Positions 36,741 through 50,200 of a DNA stretch of 64,000 bases are shown in pieces. The stretch is taken from positions 13,206,013-13,270,012 of the forward strand of contig NC_021681.1 of NCBI RefSeq assembly GCF_000247815.1, given 5' to 3'. Each line of letters starts with the position of its first letter. Positions within the stretch are counted from its first letter, which is position 1. The notes below the pieces were generated by a model that worked only from the letters and a program-made list of their open reading frames with translations, ran no database searches and was not told the origin of the DNA. The translations under genes were made by a program, and so were the position numbers. This DNA comes from Ficedula albicollis (Eukaryota; Chordata; Aves; Passeriformes; Muscicapidae).

Positions 36741-39700
36741 ACAACGTGCAGCACTTGGATTATAAAGAGAGGATGTAAAATTGTTTAAATATTTGATAAT
36801 AATTCTTACTTGAGGGTGATACAGACTGCACAATATTGTATATTACTCTCAATTTCATGACAAAGCTTGAAAAGTAGTTGAATAAGCATTTTTTAATATA
36901 CTTTCCTTGACCTCCTTTTAAAGAAATGGTCCACTCTTTGCTATGGAAAGAGGCTATATGTTTGAGAAAAGCTTTAATAAAATGTTATTTTCTACCTCAG
37001 CCTTTCAGCAGGAAAGCAGTTCTTTTGCCAGTCAAACATTCAAAAATCATGTCTCATTTGAATAAATTAACATATTTTGTGGCAAAAATTAATTCCAAGG
37101 AAGGAACAATAAATACGAAAGCAATTTAAATTGTGTATTTTACAGGGGAGGGGGAAAGAAAAAGAGAACCCAACATTGTCATGCGTATGACAGCTCAGCT
37201 AATTTGATGGGCTTTGATGTTAATTTAGGGTTTACTTTAATTTCAAAACATATTTTTTCACTTAATAAGGGAAACAAAAGAAACTTTCAACCAGTTTGTT
37301 ATCTGGGAATGTTTTGGCTTCTCAAATGTGAGAACATGATTGTTTTTATTTCCAGGAGGAGATAATAACACTGAAGCAATAAAAAAGAGTCAAGGCAGCT
37401 TGCACAGCACAGGAAGTTCACAGCCAGAGACTTAATTTCCCACACAATGTACTGTGCAATGGGCCCATTAACATAGATGAATAGGCTCTTTAAAGGTTTT
37501 TTTTTTTCCAGATATGCAGCTGCCGCTGAATGGTGCTATGTTAATAAGGTACTCACTTGCCTATTCTTCAGGTACTCTGGCATTCTCTACCTAGGTAATC
37601 TCCATATAGGAAAAGCTATTAGGGGTTGTATCTCCTACCACACCTTCAATTATTTTAACACCTGCACTGATAATCCTGGCAAGGTAAACTGGTAGGGGGC
37701 CAAGGGTCTAAGTCCATCCTCTTCTGCCCCCAGAAGTCACATCTCAGGGGGAGGGGCTGCAGGAGAGCCGGGCAGGAAAAAAGTAAAGTCACTTTTATTA
37801 CACATCAGTGGGAACATTCTGAAAAAGCTTTCATGCCTAGGAAATTGTTATTTCTTCAAACAACTGACAGCCTGCAGAGGAAACTCTAATGGAAATCCAG
37901 CTCATGCATTGTTATGCATGGCCCTCATGTAGATACATGGGGGTGGATTAAGTTAGCTTCCAAAGGGTCTATTGTGTGCAGCATTAATTTGCAGTGCTCT
38001 TGATATTTGAGTTTGAAGGTTTTACAACCTTTGTGTTTACTTAGATGCACTATATCCTACATTTGTTTGTTTCCTTCCACAATCTCTTATTACCCAGTAA
38101 ATGTAACATTTATCTTTATTAACTTTCAACATGTTGCTGTAACTTACAGAGAAGGAAATAATTACAACCTCCTTCAGATGTTGTAGTTTTAGAGAAGAGT
38201 TTCAGCTTTTTTTTTTTTTTTCTTCCTGGTCAGTTCTGACTTTTCCATCTGTTAAAACAGAGGCCTTTTTTTATTAAGACAGTGAAATAACAAGATAAAA
38301 ATGGTGTCTTTTATTATTTTTATATTAATAATAGCCTATAACAAAATATATTTCCCTTGTCATATTTGACAAATAAACAAACAAACCAACTAATAGTCTT
38401 CTAAAATAATCTGACACTGGCGTGATTGCCTCTTACTACACAGAGATATAAGAAAAAATGCATGTACCACTCTCTATAATGACAGCCTTTCCACTGTTTT
38501 CTCAGAATGCACTACAAATTTATTCCTATAACAGGAATTCCTATAATATATTCCTATAACACCTACAGGTCTTCTTCTCCTAATGTTAAGATGAAAAATG
38601 CAAACAAGACTTTTCCCCTGCTACCTTAGCTTGTTTCCTTATTTTCCTGTTAACATTCATATACACTGCAGACAGGCACTTTTATAAGTTCAACTTTTCA
38701 GTGAGGTTTATATTCAGAAGTTCCTAATGGGTTTTTATTTGAACTTGCCAGGGATGTCTAGAATTGTTACTTTTTCAACATTGAATTAAAAACTCAAAGT
38801 AATGTGTACATTCAAAGGAAGCTATGATCCTAATCTGAACTAAAGGACTCAATTGAATAAAAATAGCTTATGCTCGAGTAACTCAAGTTATGTGTGGCTC
38901 CTTCCCCTCCCCCTTTATATGGAAGTGAGTCAGCTAGGCATTTCTGTATTTTAATAACACAAAAGGGTTTCTTGTGGAAAGAAATAAATGCCTGACTTTA
39001 CAGGAATTAGGGTCTGAGTAGTATGAGGTGCACAGTTTACTAAGGAAAACCCACTGACACTGAGGGAAACCTCTTAAAACTGCAGAAGTTTTGAATTCAG
39101 GTTTTGATGCTATATAATGGATAAAAGAAAAGAAATTTCCTTCTGTAGGGCTCAGTCATTCACTCATTAGAGTACAACAGCAAAAACAGCTGCCTCTGGA
39201 CCTGCCTGCTGGTTAGAATTGGGGAATTTTTGTAACCTCTCCCAGACTGACCAAAAACTGCAAACCCAATGACAGAAGATGGTGAACTCAGATGTTGGAG
39301 AAGTGGAGATCTTAATCCAACTTTTTGGGCTTAGGATCTTTTCTAATATCCTAAAAAATTCCAACAGCAGGGATAGAAGGAACTGCATTTCACAAACCTG
39401 TCTGAAGTGCTGTGGTACAACTGGCTGGGTCTAAAACAATAGAACAGCTTCCTCTAGAATGTGATTAAAAGTGTGTGAAACCATGGCTGGTCCAGAGAAT
39501 ATAGATCCAGTGCTTCTCTTCCCCTTGTTTTATAACACAAGGTAAAGGAGTGGCAATAGAGAGATGCAAATTCAAAACAAATAAAAAGGAACCCCTTTTT
39601 CCCTCACTTTGGATATTTAGGCTGTCAGTATGCAATACCACATTATTTCACTACAGTCAGATTAAATCCAACAGAATAAACAGAAATCTGATGCTATGAG

Positions 39701-40383
39701 GATCTCCAGCATTATAATAATTAATTTGAGTTACTGGAAAATAAGATACCTGGTTCTAAAGCAGTGTCATCCTCACTTGCTATCACAAAATTCTGTGTTT
39801 TCGCTCCTGCCAGAGATAGGGTGCTGCAATAAATATATAAAATAAACAGCAGTTCTGCTAGAGATTTCCCATTCAGGAAATGAGCAGGTACCATGAATCC
39901 TCAGGGCAGGATACCTTCTAGAATCTCTGAACATGAACATTTGACCTGAGAAAACCAGGAGGAGTGATTAAAGGAACTGTACCCTACGGTGGAAAAAGAT
40001 GGAGATGAAGATAAAGTAAGAGACACAATTTGTACATCTAACATAATAAAAGATACTCTTCAAAGCTGAGGAGTGGTCAATCAGAAGCTTTTTACTAGCC
40101 CAGGAAAATTATAGGCACTCTCTAGAGTGTGAAAAAAAAAATGGAAAGGAGTTAGTCAGGTGGAAGAAAAAGTTTAATGAGAAGCATTGTAAGGAAAAAG
40201 TAAACATTAAGAGAAAGAAACAGATAAAATTAGATCTCAAAGTAGTGGAAACAATTTGAGAATAGTAAATATCTGTGCAAAGTAAAACACAAATTGTGGG
40301 AACAGGGTGCGTGGGTGACAATGAAAAGCAAAAGGAGAGCAAAAAAGGGATGCTTGCCTTATTTGGATAATGACATTACTCTC
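36741..40383. other. Unique AT-rich non-coding sequence
   Basis: No gene or mobile element is recognised. A T-run lies at about 38207-38222. ATTCCTATAA recurs three times within 38521-38560 without forming a clean tandem array. Confidence 0.5.
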
Positions 40384-40445
40384 ACAAAAAAAAAAAAACC
40401 AAACCAAAAAACAACACCCCCACCACCCCCCCCCAAAACACCAAA
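40384..40445 (+). repeat. A/C-rich low-complexity tract
   Basis: An A-run is followed by mixed CCAAACC and CCACC units and a C9 run. Only A and C occur for about 60 bases. It accounts for the Lys/Pro-rich part of the frame at 40294-40545. Confidence 0.9.
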
Positions 40446-41690
40446 CCTAATTTCTTTAGACTTATATGAACTACAACACCCATGTAATTTTCTCTCTGGT
40501 TACTCCCTTCAGTGTTCATATACCTGTTGCTCAGGGTCCTGTTAACCAGGAGGCATCACCACTGAGGGCTGTCAGACACAGACCTACTGCGTGCAAATGC
40601 TGCACTCACCATCCTGCAGGCTGGGACTCCTTGAGATTCCACCACAAAAAAACCCCAAGGAAAACAGCAGCAATGGCAGCCAAGCAAGGGGAATGCTAGA
40701 AAGGACTCTCTGCAAGGACACCGAGGCTGTCTCAGTTCTGCTTTGGAGGCTGCACATTACAACACAACCCATGGGAAGGACCAGACTCTCTTCCCCTTTC
40801 CTTTCCCTGTCTGCCTGGCACGTACACCTCTAGGCTCAACTTTGGTCCTGCCTTCTTCAGTCTTTAGAGCAGCATGCTCTGAAGCACAACTTGTTATTGG
40901 TCAGATGGGACCAGATTCCCTAATTATTTTTAATGGCTCTTCCAGGTACACTGCAGAGCCCTGCACCCCTCAATGAGGGGTGGGCTGTTATGTGGCTCAT
41001 GCTGTATAGCATGGGACTGATAAACCACCCCTATTTTAGATTATTTATTTAGTGGAAAGCTGTCAAGCTGTCTTTTTAGATAATGTTGAAACCATTTGAT
41101 TATCAAACTCTATGTATTTTAAACAATTTTTTAATAGAAAGTGTTTTCTGGTGTTTTACAGGGCAAAAATGCATCTCAGATTTGGAGCACTAGCAGTTTT
41201 TTGGGATGTATTCTTACAGGAAAGTCACTGCTAATTTTGCACCTCAAAAAATTTGGTGTCTGCAAGTACAAAGCAGGCCTCTCCTTCTTTCCATTCAAGA
41301 CTGCCTCCACACACAGGCCAGGACAGTTACCTTCAAATGAAAGCTCATTTCCCTATCTTTGCTTCATATAATGGAATATTGACCCCAATTAGCCTCAGTT
41401 TCTAATTGTACCTGACACAGCAAAGGCCCCTGGTGAGGGACAGTCCCAGAACCATGCACTTTAAAATGCAATATGGGCAAAGATCAAAAAAAATCCTTGC
41501 ATAAGAAGAAGAAACAACTAGATAACTAATTTTCTTCCCTTCCAAAGAATACTTAAATAATTTCATTTGTTGGGGACTAATGAAAAATACAGGACCATGG
41601 CTGGGTTTTTTTTTTTTTTTACTTTGTTCCTCTGTAAATACAGACTGAGTCATTAACAGGAGAAGGGAAAGAGTGATCCCCACAGTCTGC
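40446..41690. other. Unique non-coding sequence of higher GC
   Basis: Several overlapping frames on both strands (40466-40699, 40584-40772, 40591-40833 and 40743-40976) exist because GC is somewhat higher. Their overlap on both strands argues against coding. No motif is recognised. A T-run lies at about 41607-41622. Confidence 0.5.
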
Positions 41691-42790
41691 CTCTTTAACA
41701 CTGGAGTCTGTCTCTATCTCTCTGCTGCTCCTGGAGGCAGCTCTTAACAGCCACCTCCAGGATGATGAGGCTCAGAGACAACCAGCCTCGTTGCTGAGCA
41801 CTGGGAGGTTTTTTTCGGCAACCAAGCAGCTTGTTTAAACCACCACAGAGCAGGGGCAGAGCCGGCAAGGAGCTGAGGTAATCATTTCTGCGTTAACTAT
41901 CTGGCAAAGATGTGGGCTGCAGACAGGGACAGGGGATATGGAGGGAGGGAGGGAGGAGCTGCAGAAAATGACAGTGAAAAATGAACAGTCTCTTAAAAGA
42001 AATCTGGGGTTCCTTGGAAAGGTATGGCACTGCAGGAAGACTGAAGGCAGAGAAGGGAGTACAGGAAGGCTGCACATCCACATTCTGCACATTTTGTTCT
42101 AATGTACTTTTTTGCCTTTATCTTTTTTGTTGTTGTTTTCCAGGCCAGCTGCAAAAGTTTTGCAGAGGACTCCCACTTCCAAAGCAAACCAAAAAGTCAG
42201 GGTACTGTGGTGGTGCATCTTATCTGTGGATATTTTTTTTCTATTTTGTTTTTCTGAGATCAGCTGCTGAGGAAATAAAAGCCCATGCAATTTCCAGCAA
42301 TGAAAAGTGAATCAGTTCTTTTGCTTAAAAAAAAACCAACTTCATTTTCATATTTCCATATTTAATTTTTGCACTTGCATGTACATTTCTGTTATCTTCC
42401 AGCCACATGTTGCTATTTGTCTCTGTAGTGAAGGACTTTTTTTCCTTTTTTTTCAGACTGTGGGCTATGTGAAGCCTGACTTGAATGTAAAAGATCCACA
42501 GGGAAAAAAATCTTCCAGTCCTCACTGAATTAAAGAGAGCTGACATGCCACAGGTTTTGTGGGAGTGCTCCCCACTCAGCATCACCTTGGGTGCACACGG
42601 AGTAGGCAAGGAGCACCATGCACCTACAGACCAATATCTCCTGAGCATTGCAAAGTCCCATAGCAGATCTACAGGTGTGGGCAATGGGAGGCTGAAAAAA
42701 ATTAGCAGCCACTCACTCTTTCCAAAAATCAGCCAGCTTTGGCCAACTAAACGCTGTTTAACACTCAGCTGGTAACTCTGAGCTTCCACG
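41691..42790. other. GC-richer stretch with scattered splice-like signals
   Basis: GC is higher than around it. A donor-like GAGGTAATC (GT at 41878-41879), an acceptor-like run ending TTTTCCAG (AG at 42142-42143) and another ending TTTTTTTTCAG (AG at 42455-42456) all point to the plus strand. They could mark exons of a long non-coding transcript, but they could equally be chance. The 154-codon minus-strand frame (42325-42789) runs opposite and has no recognised domain. I do not call a gene. Confidence 0.25.
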
Positions 42791-45700
42791 GAGTACAGCT
42801 ACATAAACTCGGGCAGAAGGAGAGCTCTGAGATTTATGAGACCATTCCAGGCAATTTCACTGCATTTAGGCTGTTGTTTATGTTAGTCACCCCTCAGCTA
42901 TCTGCCTTTCAATGAGATTCAGGCTGGTAAGATACTTGGGTGCTTTTGGAAAGGTTGCATGCAGACAAAAGCAGGCAGCCAAGGCTCCTGCACTCAGCCA
43001 GAGTCAGTGAGGCAGCTCAGCCTCACATGCATCTTAGCCCAGCAGCAGCAGTGCTTGGACAGACATCATTTCTGTTGTGCTTGTTGGCAGACCAGATTTC
43101 AAACACCCTCTGGTTATGATTTAGTTTTGGTCTACATGTTCAGTGCTCAGTCAAAATTCTTGTGCAGCCAACACAGCGACCGCCTTCAACAGGAGAGAGA
43201 GTAAATGCAATGTTTTCAGTTTGAACAGTATTTCAGTTGTTTTGTCAGTGGGCCACAGCCACACATGAACTGCTCCAGTTTGGTCCCAGACTGCAGACAG
43301 CTCTGGTTTACATAAAAACATAAAGTATAGCCACTGAACTAGCCCTGCCATTGGCAGAAGGGACATATCTCCACCTCTTGTGCGTCTCTCTTGCTTCTGG
43401 CGCCATCAGGGACTGCTAAAGACACTGGTGTTCCTGCTCTCTGACAGGCAAGCTCTGCCTCTGCAGCAGGAAAAAAATGTTTAACACAAGGGTTTTTCCA
43501 GCCCTTTCCTAAAGCTGGAGCTCAAAAACACAACAGTGCATATTGTGTCTCACCTGGTATTATCTCCCTCCCTTCTCGTCCTTAGCTTTCTGTATCTCGC
43601 ATTTACCAGTCTCCCCTCCATGGTACCCAGGTGCCAGCTGCAGTTCCCAGTGCTTGGGAAGTGACTACTGATAATGTATGAAGACTGTGATATCTTGTAT
43701 GGGAATTGACAGGTTTTGAGCTTGAAGAAGTTATGAGTAAAGAGTAAGTCAGTCTCTGGAAAGCATTTGAAAATTAAGGACAATTTAATGGACTTTCATG
43801 CAGTTTCTTCAACTTCCAAGTGTACATGCAACTAATATTGAATTTCACTAAAAGTATTAAACATTATAAAGACACTAGATTACTATTTCTAATGTAAGGG
43901 GGGAAAAAGTGTGGGTTTCTTTTTTCTTCTGGGGGAAAATTGTTTGTGTGTCATTTGGCAGTTTAAAGGTTTCACTAGCCTATTCCTACAAAAATATTGA
44001 AATTCAGCCAAAGACATACTGGTATTACACACTTTTCTCCTGAATTTCTTCATGTTCTATGGCAAATGTAGCATTTTCCTTCTGGAGCAGTTAACATAAA
44101 AGGTCTTGGTTAAGAGAAGCTTTCCTCTTGGAAAAGATAATCTGCCTTCAAAGTTATAAGTTAAACAACTGAGTGGTCTAATTGATTGAACATTTACAAA
44201 TTATAATTGAATTTGTGCCAAACTATGTGAAAAAGATTTATGTTCCGCTTCCCATACTGTTTATACCTCATTTTTTTGTGTGTGTGTGCATGTGTGAACT
44301 GAATCTTTGGGAACTCCTTTCACTTGATGCATCATTGAGGTGCTTAAACACATTGCATTATGGCAGTCTGTCACATCAGTGTTTCAAACTGAAATACTGG
44401 ACTTGACATATCCCTGGAAAAGGAAGTCAGACCATCCAAAATCCAGAGTTATGTTTCTTTTGAAACTTGAGATTCTGTAGACAGAATTTTCACTTACTTA
44501 ACTCCAACTGCAGGGAAAGAAAAATGAAGGAAAAAATTAGTTTAAGTAATTATAGTGCAGATTTTCTTAAGCATGAAAAAGAATTTTCTTGAAATTAATA
44601 GTGTCTTGATTGTCCTGCTTGTGGACAACTCTCTGGGTAAAATAAATACCCATTTTTTTTTTATGAACATCTGTGACCTAATTATGGAAGAACAATAAAG
44701 GAGACAGAATCGGAGTCTCCAGCAAACAAAATGCAACACATTGCCACATTTCTGTGCAATAATTTCTTGAATATGAGGAGTCCAAAAGCACGTAAACTCT
44801 TACCTGAACCCTTGATGATGGTGAAAATTTAGCCAATGAGCATTGTTGAGAGAATGTTTCTTTCAACAGGATGTGATTTAATACCAAGATGAAGAGCTGT
44901 AGTAGTTTTGGGGCTGTATCTTGTATTTCCAAAGGAAGAATTGCAAGTTAGTTCAAATGCAAAGCTTAACTTCTGGAGTTGTACAGAATATGCTCCAAAA
45001 CAATGGTTTCATCAGCAAAGGTAGGATTTTTTTTCTTTTTTAAATCTTGTTTTCCTATGAAATAATTAATAAGTCTTTTACCAAATTCTTCAGTTTAACC
45101 CATTCCCACACTCTAACCTGCCACATTGCCCAGACAAGTTCACTGGTCATACACAAGACTGGATGTGATCACCTTCTACTCTAACCAGAGAGCATCAAAA
45201 TTTCTTTTTGGTGATTTCATCACAAAAAATAACATTTAAAAATCCTCAAGATTATGAGCAGCCATTTTTCAATATTGTAATGCAAAAGGGTAGAAATAGG
45301 ACCAGGAAATTCTAGTTTGCTAACTTTAATCAGCATACAATAATGTCCACGACTGGTTAGTATGGAAACAAGAGTGAAGAGGGTTTGCCAGATTTGAAGG
45401 AAAATTACTGCCTTCTGGACAATATTTCCAATTTAAAATTTTATGTAAGTCTCAGTTAGTCTTTTTCTGTTACAATAGAGGATATACAATATGTTAAGTC
45501 TAACAATAAAAAGACAAGGTATATATCCCTTAATATCAGAGACTGCTTGAAAATGTGCCACATTATCACAAACATGCATTGCAGGTATTGTCTCTATTAT
45601 TTTAAATTTCTAAAGCTTTTTTTGCAATTGAATTCATTACTTTTAAGCACTAAAATAACATTTGGTGAAATGCCCAAAATATTCTACCGTTTGGCATTCA

Positions 45701-47130
45701 GTGGACTATAAAGAATATCTGTCACTTGTGTGCCCCACGGCATCTAGGATCCAAATTACATGATATTCTCCCTTTCCTTCCACTTGAGAATCATTTGTAA
45801 ATGAGTCTCCCTTTCTATCAAGTTTTCTTGTGGTAAAGTCCTGCCTCTTACAACGCCCACCTCAGAGCTCCTGAGTTTATAAAATGTGTTCAAGGCCTCA
45901 TGGGATTCTCTAACATTTACACAGCTGTGGCAAACACTTCAAAATTAACCACCTGACCTTCCCCGAAATGCTCAAAGAGCTCAAATTCCTTATAGCACAC
46001 AAAAGAATCAAACACATTTGGAGGCCCTAGGGCCATGATGTTTTTTTAGCTATCAGGCATAAAAATCCCTCCATACACTTTTTTAGAGGACTCTGCTTTG
46101 CTAGTGACTTTTTTATCTGCTCCCCACATTCTACCCTACCTTCTGTCTCCACAAAGAAGCCATCTCTACCACGGGGGCAATAAATTACCATCGAAGAAAG
46201 AATGGTCACTTTTATCCAGAAGCAAAAGAGGTGCTAAATCAATGTCAAATTCACAGCTGAGACCTAGTCTGAGATTTTGCAGAGTACAGACCACAGTCTT
46301 TACTGAGTTCCCATGAAGGAGCTCCTACCACTTGTGCTCTAACTTCAGTCTGATTTCAAACCCACTGCAGGATAAGGCCTAAACTTTTACAATAATTTAT
46401 TTCTATTTTGATTTACAATTAATTATTACCATGAATACCTTCCTTTACTTCTTATCTCATCTCAGGATTCATTTTGCATAAATGAAAGTCCTGTGAAAAA
46501 AGCAGTTTTATCACAGGAAGTTACTCCCAAGATGGTTGTTGAGCTGAAGAGCAGGACAAACACTCTTGGTGCTCACCAAGGAGCAGCTTTTGAGCTGTTC
46601 TGGGTACACTCCTCTCCCAGGAAGAGGAGAGGCTGGCGGGCACTCAGGTTAGATCCTCTTCACCTTAAACATGTTCCATGTAGGTTAAAATACAGCAAAT
46701 TGGTACAGAGGGGCTTTGTCCCTCAGCAGGGATGCAGTCGTTGTCCAGCTCGCATCCTCTCAGTAAAACAGCACTGGTTTCTTTGTCCAATTGCCTGATA
46801 AGGCCACAGCAGGCTCTGGATTTACCCATTACCACAGGGTTTAATGACCTTAAGCACAACACTGAATTTCACCTCCAATTGCTATTTCCATCTGATTAAC
46901 ACTGAAAAATGCAGAAGGCTGGTGCACACATACAGCACTGGTAAATGGACTAACACACTGAGCCATAACGTGCAGCATTTAATCCTCATTCAACACTTAA
47001 CTCATGATTATTTACCCAGCCTTTCAGAAAGGGAGGTGATACTGCAAAATACAGAACTGAGAAGTTGCTCTGCTTAAAAACAATTAATAAATGTTGAAGC
47101 ACTTGACAGTAAACTTTTAGGAAATCTGTC
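42791..47130. other. Unique AT-rich non-coding sequence
   Basis: A TG-rich run lies at about 44277-44298. Frames at 42959-43204 and 46493-46798 (plus) and 43550-43783 and 44678-44932 (minus) have no signature. No mobile element is recognised. Confidence 0.5.
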
Positions 47131-47270
47131 ACTGAAGGGATCTCATCATGTAGCCACTGTTTCCACTACCCATACCAAAGGTTCACCAAAGTAATGATTG
47201 CACTGAAGGGATCTCATCATGTAGCCACTGTTCCCACTACCCATACCAAAGGTTCACCAAAGTCATGATT
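47131..47270 (+). repeat. 71-bp tandem duplication, two copies
   Basis: The unit beginning ACTGAAGGGATCTCATCATG starts at 47131 and again at 47202. The differences I noted are CTGTTTCCAC against CTGTTCCCAC and AAAGTAATG against AAAGTCATG. No coding frame or known repeat is involved. Confidence 0.95.
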
Positions 47271-50200
47271 TTGCAAATAACTGCTTAGGAATAGGAGAAA
47301 CTAGTTCAGAGCTTTGCTCTTGACCATAACCTAAAGCAAAATAAATGTAAAATTCACAGAGTTAATGTTGCACAATAATTGTCAGTTTTACCATTGTGGC
47401 ATAGCTGCCTGCAGTTCATCCAAGTGCTCATCAGCCAGTCTACAGGTTTATCTAAACTGGGCATCACAGTCATTAAGAAACTCGGTGAAAGGTAGGTTAT
47501 GGATGTAGAACAATACTACCATTTTAAAATTACTAAAATAGAGCTTTGAGTTATAATAAGAACCAGAGCTAAAAGTTGAATGCCAGCTTTTTTTTTGTTT
47601 TGTTTTGTTTTAGGCTTTCATGTTGACCTCTGCTCTACACAAACTTAAATCTGTTTTACATCAGAAGCTGCAGGGACGGAAGAGTACATGGGAAAGGAAC
47701 ATGTCTGGGAGTTTAGAGAGGACCAGCTAAATTATTTGAGCTCCAGTGGGATTGGTGACATAACTAAAAAGCAACAAACAGCAGGTGAGAGGGAGGATTT
47801 AAATATAAATAAGGACACTTTGAAGCCATAGGTTTTTATTGATCACATTCACATTTACAAATCAAAGTGTCTGCTCTTAGAAAAATATTTAACTAAGAAA
47901 GAATCCAGAAGTCATAAAATACCAAGCAGGGAAAGAAAAAATATTAGAGAAAAGTAAAGGCATGGAATCATGTTGATAAATATTCCCCAGACTAAAAAAA
48001 ACAACTAAATACTCTATTTTCTTTAATTAAAAATCACTGAATTATTTAAGGATATCTGCTTGGATTAATTATTGAAGACACATCAAGATCTGCCTAGTGG
48101 TGTGATTAGTGGTTTACATGGTTATTAAGATCTGCCCATTTGGACCTGAATTCAACCTCCAATTAAAAACGTTATTAGAAATTCAATCCCACAAACAACA
48201 GCACATCCACACTCTATACTTTAAAATGATTAAGTATTATAATTCACATAATTCATCCATTAATAAAAAACCAGAGCTTATTTTCTTCACTGGACATATA
48301 TGCAAAGAAACAATGCCCATTTTATGGCCATGGTTTAGCAGACAGCATTTGCCATCCTACTAAAGGTGCTGCTCACACTCTATCCATGGGATCAGAGTTC
48401 AAATAGCAGCACATTCAATCTGGAAAAAAGTGGTGGTTACAATAGCATAGTAATAACTGTTGCAGATAACAGCCTGAACAGCTGATGACATGACGGTTTG
48501 CAGTTAGAAAGTATTTGTGTGTTTTACCAGAATGTAGCCCAGTACACTGCCGACTGGGAGAAATAAAAATCTGGTGGGAAGACACAAAATTAGATCAGAG
48601 CTCCCTCAAATGAAAAGAAATCCAGTCTTGCTGGACTGAAATGTGATCATCCAGATAGCATTTCTATCAGCTCATTCATTTCAAACTCAATTTAATGCTG
48701 TATTAGAGACTTAATTTTAACAAATGCTCTTGCATAGGTGAAACTTGGCTGCCACAGCAGGCCCATGGGTAGGTCTGAACAGCCCTTCCTCCACAGAGAC
48801 CCCATTACCACACTTTGTGAACAGAGACACAGATTCCCTCCACCCAGTGAAGGATGCCAGGTACCCAATGTCATAAAATAGGTCTTACCAGCTCCTGCAA
48901 GATGTGTTCAGCTCTGTTAGCCTTACAAGTGACCACAGGGATGCCTGGGAATTAATACAAGCAAGGAACAAACATTTAGTGATACTTAGCCAGAAAACTT
49001 CGCCAGCCTCCAAAAATTTGCAGCTCAGAGGCTTCCCACTTGCAGACCTTGCTGGATTTTGCTTCCACAAACTTCTCCAGTTGCCTCCTGACCTGCCCCA
49101 AAAAGGATCAATAGTCACAGCACACAGACTCACACTCTAGAGGATCACCATGGTCCCTTTTGGGGCTGTGCATGTTGCCTTCATTTAATCCTCACACTTC
49201 TGGTATCAGAAAAAATAGTGGACACTTGTTAATCTCAAAGGCAGTCATGATCTTCAGACCCTTTTTCTTATCTTCTCTGCATTACCTCCTCAGCAGGCTG
49301 AAGAATATGACCTATGTGGATGCTCCTTCTGCCAGGATGTGAAGTCAGGACTCCAGGGGTCTGTGGCTGCTCCTTTGCTCCATGGAGAGTGTTCACAAAC
49401 CTTCATTTTGTATTTAATGATTCACCTTGAATGGGCTGAATTATTTTCCAAATATTTCTGGTTTTCCCTAGAGGAAAGAGTCTTGATGACAGTTCTAATC
49501 TAAGACCTAATTTAGATACCAGGCTGGTGTTTTGAAGGAGACAGAGTTAGATCAAATTGCACTAAATTTATCATGTGAAGATCTAAATGTTTATGTTTAG
49601 TGAGATGCAGAAATTTGTGCCATTAATGTTTGCTATCTGACAATGTTTTCTTTTCATTACATGAAATAAGAAAACTGAGCCAGTTCATTGTGAAAGTTTT
49701 AATAAGTTTTAATAAGGCCAGCTGAATCCTACAAGTGCATGTGGGGAAAGTAATGTATAAAAATGCAACATCAAAGAAAGATGAGCAGGGAATGGAGAGC
49801 AGAGAAACATGTAATGAGCCAAGTCAGACTGAAGTCTAAGATAATTGCTTAATGATTGCAGCACTTGAGAAATGCTATCCTACAGCAGCAGAAGAAAATG
49901 GGTTGAAATGAATGGGAGCCAGTCAATCTGTAACCACATTTTAAGGGCCAAAATAATTTCCCCCATTTTTCAGGTGTAGAAGCTGAGGCTCTGAATTGAG
50001 CAAGCAGTGAGGGTCTCACCTGGACCAGATCAGCTCGATCTGGGATCAGGACTGGCCCAACTCGTTCTTTGCCCAAAAATCTCTTCTTAATATTTTTGTA
50101 TTAACTATGGGGCTAGAGAGAACTTAATAACCTGTCAGAGTGAAATAATTAACTTTCTTAATTGCAAAGAGTGGGGCTTGTGGCCCAGATAAGTTCTTGC

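Noticed and set aside
42325..42789. 154-codon minus-strand frame as a membrane protein gene
   Set aside because: There is no recognised domain, the opposite strand is also open in places, and the Lys-rich and hydrophobic parts reflect local composition.
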